This document shows positions 1 through 8,325 of a DNA stretch of 15,893 bases, piece by piece. A program made the position numbers and the translations under genes. Within the stretch, counting starts at the first letter, position 1. Every line of letters starts with the position of its first letter. The notes under the pieces were generated by a model, which made no database searches, had not been told where the DNA came from, and saw nothing but the letters and a program-made list of their open reading frames with translations. This DNA is from JAZLIL01 sp045617405. GTDB taxonomy: Bacteria; Bacillota; Clostridia; Lachnospirales; Lachnospiraceae. Location of the stretch: assembly GCA_045617405.1 (NCBI GenBank), contig JAZLIL010000178.1, positions 1-15,893 of the forward strand. Reading direction: 5' to 3'.

Positions 1-2739
1 TGGTGGGCTCTCAAGGAGATCTGGAACAAGGGCCTGCTCTACAAGGGCTATAAGATTGTGCCCTATTGCCCGAGGTGCGGAACTCCGCTTTCATCTCATG
101 AGGTGGCTCAGGGCTATAAGGATGTTAAGGAAAAGTCGGCGATTGCAAAATTCCGCCTTGTCGGCAAGGAGAACGAGTATATCCTTGCCTGGACAACGAC
201 ACCCTGGACCCTGCCCTCAAATGTTGCACTCTGCGTAAATGCCGAGTTTGACTATGTCAAGGTAAAGGTCAGCGTTGATGCGAAGAACAGCGTTGTTAAG
301 GAAGGCGCTGAGGACACGGCTGTCGGAACCGAGTACTACATTCTCGCCGAGGCACTTCTTTCCGTAATTAACGGCAGGTATGAGATCGTTGAGCGTTTCA
401 AGGGTGCAAGCCTTGAGAACACGGAATATGAACCCCTTTTCGACTATGCATTCAACAATCCCGACGGAACAGTTAATCCTAAAGCAAACAGAAACAATGT
501 CTATGGCAAGAAGGCATTCTACGTAACCTGCGATGATTATGTAACACTTTCTGATGGTACCGGAGTCGTTCATATAGCTCCTGCATTCGGTGAGGATGAT
601 GCGAACATCGGACGCCGTTACGATCTTCCCTTTGTTCAGCTCGTCGATGAGGCAGGCTGCATGAAGAAAGAGGCAGTTGACGTTGCCGGTCTTTTCTGCA
701 AGCAGGCAGATGAGCCTGTCATGAAGCTTCTCGCAGAGAAGAAGCTTCTTTTTGCGGTACTTAAATTCGAGCACAGCTATCCGTTCTGCTGGCGCTGTGA
801 CACACCGCTTATCTACTATGCAAGAGAGTCCTGGTTCATCAAGATGACAGCTGTCAAGGACAGGCTCATTGCCAACAATAAGACCATCAACTGGATTCCC
901 GAGAGTATCGGAACCGGACGATTCGGCGACTGGCTTGAGAACATCCAGGACTGGGGCATCAGCCGTAACCGTTACTGGGGCACCCCGCTCAACGTCTGGA
1001 TCTGCGAGTGCGGGCATATACATTCAATCGGCAGCATCGAAGAGCTCAAGAGCCTTAGCTCAAACTGCCCTGACGAGATCGAGCTTCACCGTCCCTACAT
1101 TGACGCCGTGACAATCAGGTGCGAGAAGTGCGGCCGCGAGATGCACCGCGTTCCTGAGGTTATCGACTGCTGGTTTGACTCGGTCGCAATGCCTTTCGCA
1201 CAGCACCACTATCCTTTTGAGAACAAGGATGTCTTTGAAAAGCAGTTCCCGGCTGACTTCATCTCCGAAGCAGTCGATCAGACGCGCGGCTGGTTCTACT
1301 CGCTGCTCGCAATCTCAACGCTGCTCTTTGACAAAGCTCCCTATAAGAACGTAATCGTGCTCGGCCTCGTTCAGGACGAGAACGGCCAGAAGATGTCGAA
1401 GAGCAAGGGCAACGCCGTCGACCCGTTCGACGCGCTTGAGAAGTTCGGCGCCGACGCCATCAGGTGGTATTTCTACATCAATTCGGCACCCTGGCTGCCC
1501 AATCGCTTCCACGACAAGATTGTTATCGAGGGCCAGCGCAAGTTCATGGGCACCCTGTGGAACACCTATGCGTTCTTCACGCTGTACGCAAACATCGACA
1601 ACTTCAATCCCATGGATTACACCCTGGAATATGAAAAACTGCCCGTCATGGACAAGTGGCTTCTTTCCAGGCTCAACTCTGTTGTGAAGGAAGTCGACTG
1701 CAACTTGAGCAGCTACCGTATCCCCGAGACGGCGCGTGCACTCCTCGACTTTGTCGATGAGATGAGCAACTGGTATGTCCGCCGCGGCAGGGAGCGTTTC
1801 TGGGCAAAGGGCATGGAGCAGGACAAGATCAATGCCTATATGACGTTATATGAAGCCCTTGTTACCATTTGTAAGGCGGCAGCGCCTATGATTCCCTTCA
1901 TGACAGAGGAAATTTATCAGAATCTCGTAGTCGGCATCGATCCTTCGGCCAAGAAGTCGATTCACCTCTGCGATTTCCCTGTTTGCAGCGAGGCTCTTGT
2001 TGATGAGAAGCTTGAAGCTGACATGGAGGAGGTTCTTGAGATCGTTGTTCTCGGACGTGCCGCAAGAAATGCAGCAAACATCAAGTCTCGTCAGCCTGTC
2101 GCGAAGATGTTCGTAAAGGCCGGCAAGGAGCTTTCGGAGTTTTATAAGGAAATCATCGAGGACGAGCTCAATGTGAAGACATGCAGCTTCACAAGCGATG
2201 TCCGCGATTTCACAAGCTATTCCTTCAAGCCTCAGCTTAAGACGCTCGGTCGCCGTTTCGGCAGCCGTCTGAATGAGCTGAAGACAATCCTTGCGGAGCT
2301 TGACGGAAACGACGCTATGGATTCATTAAATGCAACAGGAGAACTTCACCTGACAGTTGGCGGCGTTGACGAGGCACTTACGGCAGAGGATCTTCTCATC
2401 GAGATGACTCAGAAGGAAGGCTTCGTAAGCGAGACAGACCACGGCTATACAGTAGTTCTTGATACGAACCTTACCGAAGAGCTCATCGAGGAGGGCTTTG
2501 TCCGCGAGGTTATCAGCAAGGTTCAGACAATGCGTAAGGAAGCAGATTTCGAGGTGACCGACAGAATCACCCTTTACTGTGCAAATAACGCAAAGATCGC
2601 CGGCATCATTGCAAAAAATGCCGACACCATCAAGCGTATCGTCCTTGCCGATGAGATTGTCTTTGACAAGACCGGGGGTAGCGTCAAGGACTGGAACCTC
2701 GGCGATGAAGCCGTAACATTAGGAGTAAAGAGAGATTAA
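1..2739 (+). CDS. ileS: Isoleucyl-tRNA synthetase, 5'-truncated by the window edge
   Basis: Charges tRNA-Ile with isoleucine in the cytoplasm. The frame is open from base 1, so the gene starts upstream; about 912 codons are visible and the N-terminal segment with the HIGH motif is missing. Visible parts, in order: the editing domain (TTPWTLPSN; GTGVVHIAPAFGEDD), the WGISRNRYWGTP stretch, Cys pairs (CWRC; CECGH with CEKCG) that look metal-binding, the class-I signature KMSKSKGN at 1390-1413, and a helical anticodon-binding domain (NWYVRRGRERFW). KMSKSKGN rather than KMSKSLGN, and no C-terminal zinc finger (it ends LGVKRD), point to the eukaryote-like type 2 form. Any T-box leader would lie outside the window. 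glgP follows after 92 bases. The identity is certain; the type assignment is from motifs only. Confidence 0.97.
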   Translation, partial: WWALKEIWNKGLLYKGYKIVPYCPRCGTPLSSHEVAQGYKDVKEKSAIAKFRLVGKENEYILAWTTTPWTLPSNVALCVNAEFDYVKVKVSVDAKNSVVKEGAEDTAVGTEYYILAEALLSVINGRYEIVERFKGASLENTEYEPLFDYAFNNPDGTVNPKANRNNVYGKKAFYVTCDDYVTLSDGTGVVHIAPAFGEDDANIGRRYDLPFVQLVDEAGCMKKEAVDVAGLFCKQADEPVMKLLAEKKLLFAVLKFEHSYPFCWRCDTPLIYYARESWFIKMTAVKDRLIANNKTINWIPESIGTGRFGDWLENIQDWGISRNRYWGTPLNVWICECGHIHSIGSIEELKSLSSNCPDEIELHRPYIDAVTIRCEKCGREMHRVPEVIDCWFDSVAMPFAQHHYPFENKDVFEKQFPADFISEAVDQTRGWFYSLLAISTLLFDKAPYKNVIVLGLVQDENGQKMSKSKGNAVDPFDALEKFGADAIRWYFYINSAPWLPNRFHDKIVIEGQRKFMGTLWNTYAFFTLYANIDNFNPMDYTLEYEKLPVMDKWLLSRLNSVVKEVDCNLSSYRIPETARALLDFVDEMSNWYVRRGRERFWAKGMEQDKINAYMTLYEALVTICKAAAPMIPFMTEEIYQNLVVGIDPSAKKSIHLCDFPVCSEALVDEKLEADMEEVLEIVVLGRAARNAANIKSRQPVAKMFVKAGKELSEFYKEIIEDELNVKTCSFTSDVRDFTSYSFKPQLKTLGRRFGSRLNELKTILAELDGNDAMDSLNATGELHLTVGGVDEALTAEDLLIEMTQKEGFVSETDHGYTVVLDTNLTEELIEEGFVREVISKVQTMRKEADFEVTDRITLYCANNAKIAGIIAKNADTIKRIVLADEIVFDKTGGSVKDWNLGDEAVTLGVKRD

Positions 2740-2769
2740 TTGCCGCAAGCCGTGTAAAGAAGGCAAAGA

Positions 2770-2804
2770 GTGCCAAAGTCCCGGGTATTATGCGGCTTTG
2801 GCAC
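2770..2804 (+). other. Hairpin in the ileS-glgP gap
   Basis: GTGCCAAAG (2770-2778) is perfectly complementary to CTTTGGCAC (2796-2804), with a 17-base loop. No T-tract follows, so it is not a standard intrinsic terminator. It ends 13 bases before the glgP ribosome binding site. It could be an mRNA processing or stability structure, or a palindromic operator for glgP. The function is unknown. Confidence 0.5.
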
Positions 2805-2831
2805 AGCATCATATAATAGGAGGGTCACAAT

Positions 2832-5282
2832 ATGGCATTTTCCGCATTTTCCAAGGCAGATTTTCGTGAGAAGCTTTCTAGAAACGCAGTGTTCTATTTC
2901 CGCAAGGATCTGGACAAGCTGAGTGCTAACCAGCTTTACATATGCGTGGCATATGCAATGCGCGATTACATTGTTGAGGACTGGCGAAAGACAGAACACG
3001 CGATAAGAGAACGCGATGCGAAGGTTGTTTACTACCTGTCCATGGAGTTTTTGATGGGCAGGGCGCTCGGCAACAACCTTATCAACATGTGTGCATATGA
3101 GCCTGTCAAGGAGGTTCTTTCAGATCTCGGATTTGACATTGACACAATCGAGGACGAGGAGGCCGATGCAGGTCTTGGAAACGGCGGCCTCGGACGTCTT
3201 GCCGCATGCTTCCTCGATTCGCTTGCAACGCTTCGTTACCCCGCCTGCGGATGTGGAATCCGTTACCATTACGGCATGTTCAAGCAGGAGATTCGCGACG
3301 GCTACCAGGTTGAGGCAGCCGATGTGTGGCTCCGCGACGGTTATCCCTTCGAAATCAGGGCGCAGGAGGACTGTCAGGTTGTCCGTTTCGGCGGTTACAT
3401 CCGCTATGACAAGGACGAGACGGGCCGCGAGCGCTTCGTTCATGAGGGCTATGACCTTGTGAAGGCCGTTCCCTTCGACATCCCCATCATTGGTTACGAC
3501 AACAGCATCGTTGACTGCCTGCGAATCTGGGATGCGCGGGCCATGGAATCCTTCGAGCTTTCGGATTTCGACAAGGGCGATTACTTAAAGAGCGTTGAAC
3601 GCCAGAACCTGGCGAGAAGCATCAGCGATGTTCTCTATCCTAACGACAATCACTACGCCGGCAAGGAGCTGCGCCTGAAGCAGCAGTACTTCTTCGTTTC
3701 GGCGAGTGTTCAGTACGCCGTCAAGAGATGCGCAGATCTGCATCACGGTGACGTGCGCCATTTATATGAAAAGGTGGCTTTCCAGCTCAACGACACGCAT
3801 CCGAGCGTAGCCGTGCCCGAGCTCATGCGTGTGCTCATGGATGACTACAACCTGAAGTGGGACGAGGCGTGGGACATCACCTGCAAGACCTGTGCATATA
3901 CAAACCACACAATCATGCAGGAGGCCCTTGAAAAGTGGCCCATCGATCTGTTCCAGAAGCTTCTGCCGAGAATTTACCAGATTGTCGAGGAAATCAACCG
4001 CCGTTTCACACTTATGCTCCGCGATCTTTATCCGGGCGACAACCGCAAGATTGAGTCGATGGCCATTCTCTACGGCGGCCAGGTCAGAATGGCAAACCTC
4101 GCCATCATCGGCGGACATTCCGTAAACGGCGTTGCCAAGCTGCATACCGAGATTCTGAAGAGCGTCGTGCTTAAGGATTTCTACGAGCTGTGGCCTGAGC
4201 GTTTCAATAACAAGACGAACGGCGTCACACAGCGCCGCTTCCTCTGCCACGGCAACCGTCTCCAGTCCGCATGGATTACTGAGCGTATCGGTGACGGCTG
4301 GATCACGGACCTTTGTCAGCTCGAGAAGCTTGTTCCCTATGCTGACGATCCCGAGGCACGCAAGTCCTTCATGGACATCAAGCGACAGAACAAGGTGCGC
4401 CTGTGCAAGTACATCAAGGAGCACAACGGCGTGGATATCGATCCCGATTCAATCTTCGATGTCCAGGTTAAGCGTCTCCATGAATATAAACGTCAGCTCC
4501 TGAACATTCTCCACGTCATGTATCTCTACAACCGTCTGAAGAAGGATCCTAAGATGGACATGGTTCCGAGGACGTTCATATTCGGCGCAAAGGCGTCGGC
4601 AGGCTACTGGCGTGCAAAGATGATTATCAAGCTTATAAACAGCGTTGCTGATGTCATCAACAACGATGCTTCTATCGACGGCAAGATAAGGGTCGTTTTC
4701 ATCGAGAATTACCGTGTTTCCAATGCCGAGATTATTTTCGCGGCATCCGATGTTTCAGAGCAGATTTCAACAGCGAGCAAGGAGGCATCAGGTACCGGCA
4801 ACATGAAGTTTATGCTCAATGGCGCCATTACTCTTGGAACAATGGACGGTGCAAACGTCGAGATTGTAGAGGAAGTCGGGAAGGAGAACGCAGTTATCTT
4901 CGGTCTTTCCTCCGAGCAGGTCATCGACTACGAGAAGAACGGCGGCTACGATCCCAGAAGCGTTTACAACGAAAGTCCCGAGCTCCGCGAGGTTCTCGAG
5001 CAGCTCATCAACGGGACCTACTCGCCTAACGACATCGGTATGTTCCGTGAGCTCTATGCATCACTTCTCGATCCGACCGGTTACGACCGCGCCGACAGAT
5101 ACTTCATTCTCGCCGACTTTGCTTCCTACGCAAAGGCTCAGGAGGAGATTGACCGCCGCTACCGCGACCGCGATGCATGGGCCAAATCGGCCATCCTCAA
5201 TGTTGCAAAGTCCGGAAAGTTCTCGTCAGACCGTACCATCGAGGATTACGTTCGCGATATCTGGGGTCTGAGGAGGTTATAG
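2832..5282 (+). CDS. glgP: Glycogen/starch (alpha-glucan) phosphorylase
   Basis: A GT35-family enzyme that phosphorolyses alpha-1,4-glucan to glucose-1-phosphate in the cytoplasm using pyridoxal phosphate. The 816 residues are the usual bacterial length. Family blocks in order: YYLSMEFLMGRALGNN near residue 65, LGNGGLGRLAACFLDS, FQLNDTHPSVAVPELMR, ERFNNKTNGVTQRRF, VKRLHEYKRQLLNILH, and SGTGNMKFMLNGA, which holds the PLP-binding lysine (K659). The start is set by AGGAGGG eight bases upstream of the ATG. It lies 92 bases after ileS with a hairpin between, and no clear promoter was found, so it may be co-transcribed or use a promoter I cannot see. No other glycogen genes are in the window, so a role in storage or maltodextrin use cannot be separated. 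No defects were seen. Confidence 0.97.
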   Translation: MAFSAFSKADFREKLSRNAVFYFRKDLDKLSANQLYICVAYAMRDYIVEDWRKTEHAIRERDAKVVYYLSMEFLMGRALGNNLINMCAYEPVKEVLSDLGFDIDTIEDEEADAGLGNGGLGRLAACFLDSLATLRYPACGCGIRYHYGMFKQEIRDGYQVEAADVWLRDGYPFEIRAQEDCQVVRFGGYIRYDKDETGRERFVHEGYDLVKAVPFDIPIIGYDNSIVDCLRIWDARAMESFELSDFDKGDYLKSVERQNLARSISDVLYPNDNHYAGKELRLKQQYFFVSASVQYAVKRCADLHHGDVRHLYEKVAFQLNDTHPSVAVPELMRVLMDDYNLKWDEAWDITCKTCAYTNHTIMQEALEKWPIDLFQKLLPRIYQIVEEINRRFTLMLRDLYPGDNRKIESMAILYGGQVRMANLAIIGGHSVNGVAKLHTEILKSVVLKDFYELWPERFNNKTNGVTQRRFLCHGNRLQSAWITERIGDGWITDLCQLEKLVPYADDPEARKSFMDIKRQNKVRLCKYIKEHNGVDIDPDSIFDVQVKRLHEYKRQLLNILHVMYLYNRLKKDPKMDMVPRTFIFGAKASAGYWRAKMIIKLINSVADVINNDASIDGKIRVVFIENYRVSNAEIIFAASDVSEQISTASKEASGTGNMKFMLNGAITLGTMDGANVEIVEEVGKENAVIFGLSSEQVIDYEKNGGYDPRSVYNESPELREVLEQLINGTYSPNDIGMFRELYASLLDPTGYDRADRYFILADFASYAKAQEEIDRRYRDRDAWAKSAILNVAKSGKFSSDRTIEDYVRDIWGLRRL

Positions 5283-5297
5283 CGTTTCGTGTGACTC

Positions 5298-5533
5298 GGA
5301 ATAAGGCTCACAATTGTCCCGTGTGTTCTCTTTTGACAGGACACTAAGGTCCTCTTGTGTTCCTTACCGAGCAGATAGAAGGCGTTCGGGAAACGACCCC
5401 CATTCGGCATCCATGCCTCAGTGGGTGCCTAAACTGACATCCATGTCAGTTTTTCCCTCTGAGCATGGAACACGGCGACGACCTAAGTGCCTGTATTTAT
5501 GAGAAAACACGGGACAATTGTGAGCCTTATTCC
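5298..5533. repeat. Long inverted-repeat element (33-bp arms), MITE-like or structured RNA
   Basis: Arms at 5298-5330 and 5501-5533 are reverse complements at 32 of 33 positions; the right arm contains GGGACAATTGTGAGCCTTAT. Weaker similarity (ACTCG) continues outside both arms. The 170-base interior holds further hairpins: AGGAC/GTCCT near 5338-5353, GGC-ATCCAT-GCC at 5406-5417, and ACTGAC-ATCCAT-GTCAGT followed by five Ts. No convincing coding frame was seen. The element takes up most of the 410-base gap between glgP and the DJ-1 gene. Either a non-autonomous mobile element or a structured non-coding RNA closed by a long helix would fit. No target-site duplication is obvious. Confidence 0.75.
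5433..5454 (+). terminator. Terminator-like hairpin inside the inverted-repeat element
   Basis: ACTGAC-ATCCAT-GTCAGT followed by TTTTT; with flanking A/T pairs the stem is eight or more base pairs. It could terminate glgP transcripts or be part of the RNA fold of the surrounding element. A second hairpin with the same ATCCAT loop lies at 5406-5417. Confidence 0.45.
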
Positions 5534-5692
5534 TCGAGTGAACGGCAAGGGGTGACAAGTTGAGAGAAGGCTGCGCCTCAGCCCCCGGGTGAATGGCTGC
5601 GCAGGTAAATAGCTTTTTTCTTTTCAAGTTTTGCGAAGAGGAATAGAGAGACTTGGGAAGCATAATATAATATATAAGGGGTTTGGATAGTT

Positions 5693-6259
5693 ATGAAGGC
5701 ATATATGTTTTTGGCTGATGGGTTCGAAGAAGTTGAAGCTTTGACGGTAGTTGATGTTCTCAGGAGAGGAAGCGTCGATATCAGAATGATGTCGATTACC
5801 GGAGACAGAGAAGTACTCGGCTCACACAAAATAAGGATTAAGGCGGATGGTCTTTTCTGGGAATCAGATTATTCGGATGGCGATATTGTGATTTTGCCCG
5901 GAGGAAAGGGCGGTACAGATAAGCTCTCCGAGAATGAAGGAGTTCACAATGTACTGAGGTCATATTGCGAATCCGGCAAGAAGGTCGCAGCCATCTGCGC
6001 AGCTCCGTCGGTACTCGGCCGGCTCGGCCTTCTCGAAGGAAAGAAGGCTACATGCTATCCCGGCTTTGAGGACAAGCTGAAGGGCGCTGTCATTTCAAAG
6101 AACGGACCGAAGGCAGTTGGTTCACCCTTCGAAATTGCAGGAAACATCATCACCGGCCGCTCCATGGGCACGGCGCTCGATTTCGCCCTGACAATCCTCG
6201 AGGAGCTCATGGGAAAAGAGATCCGCGGAAGAGTAGAGGAGTCTTTGGTAAGGCAGTGA
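5693..6259 (+). CDS. DJ-1/PfpI family protein (YajL/ThiJ-like)
   Basis: A 188-residue single-domain protein of the DJ-1/PfpI superfamily. The N-terminus reads MKAYMFLADGFEEVEA, with the conserved glutamate of the active site (E15 by position). The nucleophile-elbow cysteine is C102 in AAICAAP, equivalent to DJ-1 Cys106. GRSMGTALDFAL near the C-terminus is the family's final helix region. Family members have been described as chaperones, glyoxalases or deglycases, and as oxidative-stress sensors; the exact reaction cannot be told from sequence. The start is the ATG after AAGGGG. TATAAT occurs at 5666-5671 just upstream, but no -35 box is correctly spaced. The stop lies one base before a 26-codon ORF that leads into the malic enzyme gene, so the three are probably co-transcribed. 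Confidence 0.93.
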   Translation: MKAYMFLADGFEEVEALTVVDVLRRGSVDIRMMSITGDREVLGSHKIRIKADGLFWESDYSDGDIVILPGGKGGTDKLSENEGVHNVLRSYCESGKKVAAICAAPSVLGRLGLLEGKKATCYPGFEDKLKGAVISKNGPKAVGSPFEIAGNIITGRSMGTALDFALTILEELMGKEIRGRVEESLVRQ

Positions 6260-6260
6260 T

Positions 6261-6341
6261 ATGAAGAATGAACCTTGCATGAGATTTAGGAGGAGTCAAA
6301 GGCAGGGCAATAATAATTTTCGCAAAAACCGCGCGAAGTGA
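6261..6341 (+). CDS. Possible 26-residue basic small protein or leader ORF
   Basis: This small ORF begins MKNEPCMRFRR and ends FRKNRAK. It is rich in Arg, Lys and Asn, with no membrane segment. Its ATG comes one base after the stop of the DJ-1 gene, with TAAGG seven bases upstream. Its TGA abuts the first ATG of the malic enzyme frame (6342). An AGGAGGAG tract lies inside it at 6288-6295 with no start codon at a usable distance. The tight fit suggests translational coupling between the two flanking genes. A chance frame of 26 codons is quite possible; I do not recognise the peptide. Confidence 0.35.
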   Translation: MKNEPCMRFRRSQRQGNNNFRKNRAK

Positions 6342-6356
6342 ATGGAGAATATAGTC

Positions 6357-7517
6357 ATGGATATCAATCAGGAAGCCCTTATTCTGCATAAGCAGTGGAA
6401 GGGAAAGCTCTCCACGGAGAGCAAGTGCAAGGTGAATTCGGCAGATGCGCTTGCGAGGGCGTACACCCCGGGTGTTGCCGAACCCTGCAGGGTAATTGCA
6501 AAGGACAAAGACGAAGTTTACACCTATACGCTTAAGCAAAACACTATAGCTGTCGTTTCGGACGGCAGTGCAGTGCTCGGACTCGGGAACATCGGCCCCG
6601 AAGCCGCAATCCCCGTAATGGAAGGCAAGTGCGTACTCTTTAAGGAGTTTGGCGGAGTCAACGCCTTTCCGATCTGCCTTGACACGCAGGACACAGAAGA
6701 GATAATAAAGGCTGTCAAGCAGATTGCACCTGTTTTCGGCGGTATCAATCTTGAGGATATTTCGGCTCCGAGATGCTTTGAAATCGAGGAGAGACTGAAG
6801 AAAGAACTTAATATACCTGTTTTCCACGATGACCAGCACGGAACGGCAATCGTCGTCCTTGCCGGCCTGATTAATGCTATGAAGATTACCGGGAGAAAGC
6901 CGGAGACTACACGTGTAGTAATGAGCGGCGCCGGTGCAGCGGGAATTGCAATCACAAAGCTGCTTCTTCTTTATGGTTTCAAGGATATTACTATGTGTGG
7001 GCGCCATGGAATTATCGGACCCGACACCGAGGGAATCAATGACGTGCAGCGTGCAATGACCTCATGCACCAATCTCGACCGCCGCAAGGGGACCCTCGCC
7101 GACGCGCTTGCCGGCGCAGATGTGTTCATCGGCGTGTCCGCACCCGGACTCGTTACGCAGGATATGGTCCGCTCGATGAAGAAGGACGCAATCATCTTTG
7201 CGATGGCAAACCCGATTCCTGAGATTATGCCCGACGAGGCAAGAGCCGCAGGAGCCGCAATCATCGGAACAGGCCGCTCGGATTTCCCGAACCAGGTCAA
7301 CAACGTAATCGCATTCCCCGGTATCTTCAAGGGAGCGCTCGAGGCCCGTATTCCCCAAATCACTGAGGATATGAAGCTCGCCGCAGCAAATGCCATTGCC
7401 GGTATCATTACCGACTCCGAGCTTTCAGCCGACAATATAATTCCAACCCCCTTCGATCCGCGCGTTCGCGACGCAGTCTCAAAGGCCGTTGTCGACTGCT
7501 ATTACGATTCGCTGTAA
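6357..7517 (+). CDS. NAD(P)-dependent malic enzyme (malate dehydrogenase, decarboxylating)
   Basis: Oxidatively decarboxylates malate to pyruvate and CO2 with reduction of NAD(P), in the cytoplasm. The protein is the short bacterial/archaeal type (386 residues), without the phosphotransacetylase-like tail of the long MaeB form. Motifs in order: AYTPGVAEPC near residue 35 (catalytic tyrosine region), GGINLEDISAPRCFE with the metal-binding acids, FHDDQHGTAIV, SGAGAAGIAI at about residue 190 (dinucleotide-binding loop), and GRSDFPNQVNNVIAFPGIF. Two in-frame ATGs exist. I chose 6357 because GGAG lies nine bases upstream and family members usually begin MD-N-EAL; the alternative at 6342 directly follows a stop codon and would add five residues through translational coupling. 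The preference for NAD or NADP cannot be decided here. Confidence 0.95.
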   Translation: MDINQEALILHKQWKGKLSTESKCKVNSADALARAYTPGVAEPCRVIAKDKDEVYTYTLKQNTIAVVSDGSAVLGLGNIGPEAAIPVMEGKCVLFKEFGGVNAFPICLDTQDTEEIIKAVKQIAPVFGGINLEDISAPRCFEIEERLKKELNIPVFHDDQHGTAIVVLAGLINAMKITGRKPETTRVVMSGAGAAGIAITKLLLLYGFKDITMCGRHGIIGPDTEGINDVQRAMTSCTNLDRRKGTLADALAGADVFIGVSAPGLVTQDMVRSMKKDAIIFAMANPIPEIMPDEARAAGAAIIGTGRSDFPNQVNNVIAFPGIFKGALEARIPQITEDMKLAAANAIAGIITDSELSADNIIPTPFDPRVRDAVSKAVVDCYYDSL

Positions 7518-7519
7518 CT

Positions 7520-7576
7520 GAACGGTGTCAGGTCAAAGCGTTAAAAGTGTGTCAGAGTTGTTGTCCGGAGACACCG
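7520..7576. repeat. Intergenic GGTGTCAGGTCAA repeat, copy 1
   Basis: GAACGGTGTCAGGTCAA (7520-7536) starts three bases after the malic enzyme stop and matches copies at 10320, 13044 and 13986. CGGTGTC (7523-7529) is complementary to GACACCG (7570-7576), so the block can fold on itself. It fills most of the 82-base gap before the DUF4364 gene. The nature of the family is inferred; see the findings. Confidence 0.6.
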
Positions 7577-7599
7577 CAGCGGAGTATTAAGGAGTTAAT

Positions 7600-8118
7600 A
7601 TGTTACCGAGAACGTTGCTTCAATGTAAGTTGACGATTCTGTACATGCTTGACAAGGTGAATATGCCTATCAGCAACACGCAGATTATCAACTTTCTTTT
7701 GGAAAACGATTACACAGATTATTTGAACGCGCAGCAGACGCTTGCCGAATTGATTGAGGACGAGTGCGTCTACCTCGAAACCATTCGAAACATGACGCTC
7801 TATGCAATTTCGCCGGCCGGGCGAGAGAGCCTGGCACTTCTCGGCGGCGACCTTTCGAAGGGTATCCGGGAAGACATCGACACCTACCTGCGCGAGAAAA
7901 GTATTGATATAAACAACGCCATAGCTGTCCGTGCCGATTACTACATTGCAGACCACGATCTGTATATCGCAAGACTTCAGCTTGTGGAGCGCGGTGCCGT
8001 GATTTTTGAAATGAATGTTTCACTGCCGACCGCAGAAATTGCCGACACGGTGTGTGCTAACTGGCGCAACGCCAGCGGCGAGCTATATGCCAACGTTATG
8101 GCAACCCTGATGAAGTGA
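7600..8118 (+). CDS. DUF4364 family protein, winged-helix-like N-terminus
   Basis: A 172-residue protein matching, from memory of the family, the DUF4364 proteins of Clostridia, whose function is not established. The N-terminal part (about residues 7-75: LLQCKLTILYMLDKV, then NAQQTLAELIEDE, then MTLYAISPAGRESL) has the helix-helix-wing pattern of a PadR/MarR-like DNA-binding domain. The C-terminal half is the family-specific alpha/beta part, with ADYYIADHDLYIARLQLVE and a final WRN...LYANVMATLM helix. A role as a transcription regulator is an inference from the wing-like fold. The start is the ATG five bases after AAGGAG. The next ribosome binding site is about 255 bases beyond its stop, so coupling to the foldase gene is unlikely. 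Confidence 0.85.
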   Translation: MLPRTLLQCKLTILYMLDKVNMPISNTQIINFLLENDYTDYLNAQQTLAELIEDECVYLETIRNMTLYAISPAGRESLALLGGDLSKGIREDIDTYLREKSIDINNAIAVRADYYIADHDLYIARLQLVERGAVIFEMNVSLPTAEIADTVCANWRNASGELYANVMATLMK

Positions 8119-8216
8119 AGTGCGGCGCCAGACCGGGCGAGGTACGGGCTTCCGGCAGGGCGGACAAAATCAAGGAAAAGAGCAGGCCGGTCCGAAATGC
8201 ATGGTCATTGTGGATT

Positions 8217-8325
8217 ACCACGACATTTCGAAAAGCTTCCGTGAAAATAGCAGTGGAGAAAGCTTTGACTGAGTCGAAACACCACGACAATTTGAAAAGC
8301 TTCCATGAAAATAGAAGTGTAGAAA
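8217..8325. repeat. Imperfect direct repeat, 45 bp at 64-bp offset, in the foldase leader
   Basis: Two copies of about 45 bp begin at 8217 and 8281 (ACCACGACA..., GAAAAGCTTCC, TGAAAATAG) with five mismatches by eye. Offset by 64 bases, they cannot be an in-frame protein repeat, although the reading frame happens to stay open across them. They lie in the 266-base stretch between the DUF4364 stop and the foldase start, which holds nothing else I can recognise. AAAGCTT/AAGCTTT segments could pair within the first unit. Confidence 0.6.

Noticed and set aside
2812..2817. TATAAT just before glgP as a -10 box
   Set aside because: It overlaps the approach to the ribosome site, would leave almost no leader, and has no -35 box at the right distance.
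3762..4424. Long open frame on the minus strand inside glgP, and similar ones inside the malic enzyme, foldase and rho genes
   Set aside because: These are antisense shadows of strongly supported genes, have no ribosome sites or recognisable domains, and the Ser- or Phe-rich repeats in them mirror the sense codons.
5314..5502. Small frames on both strands across the inverted-repeat element as hypothetical genes
   Set aside because: Neither has a convincing ribosome site, and both are dictated by the inverted repeat and hairpins.
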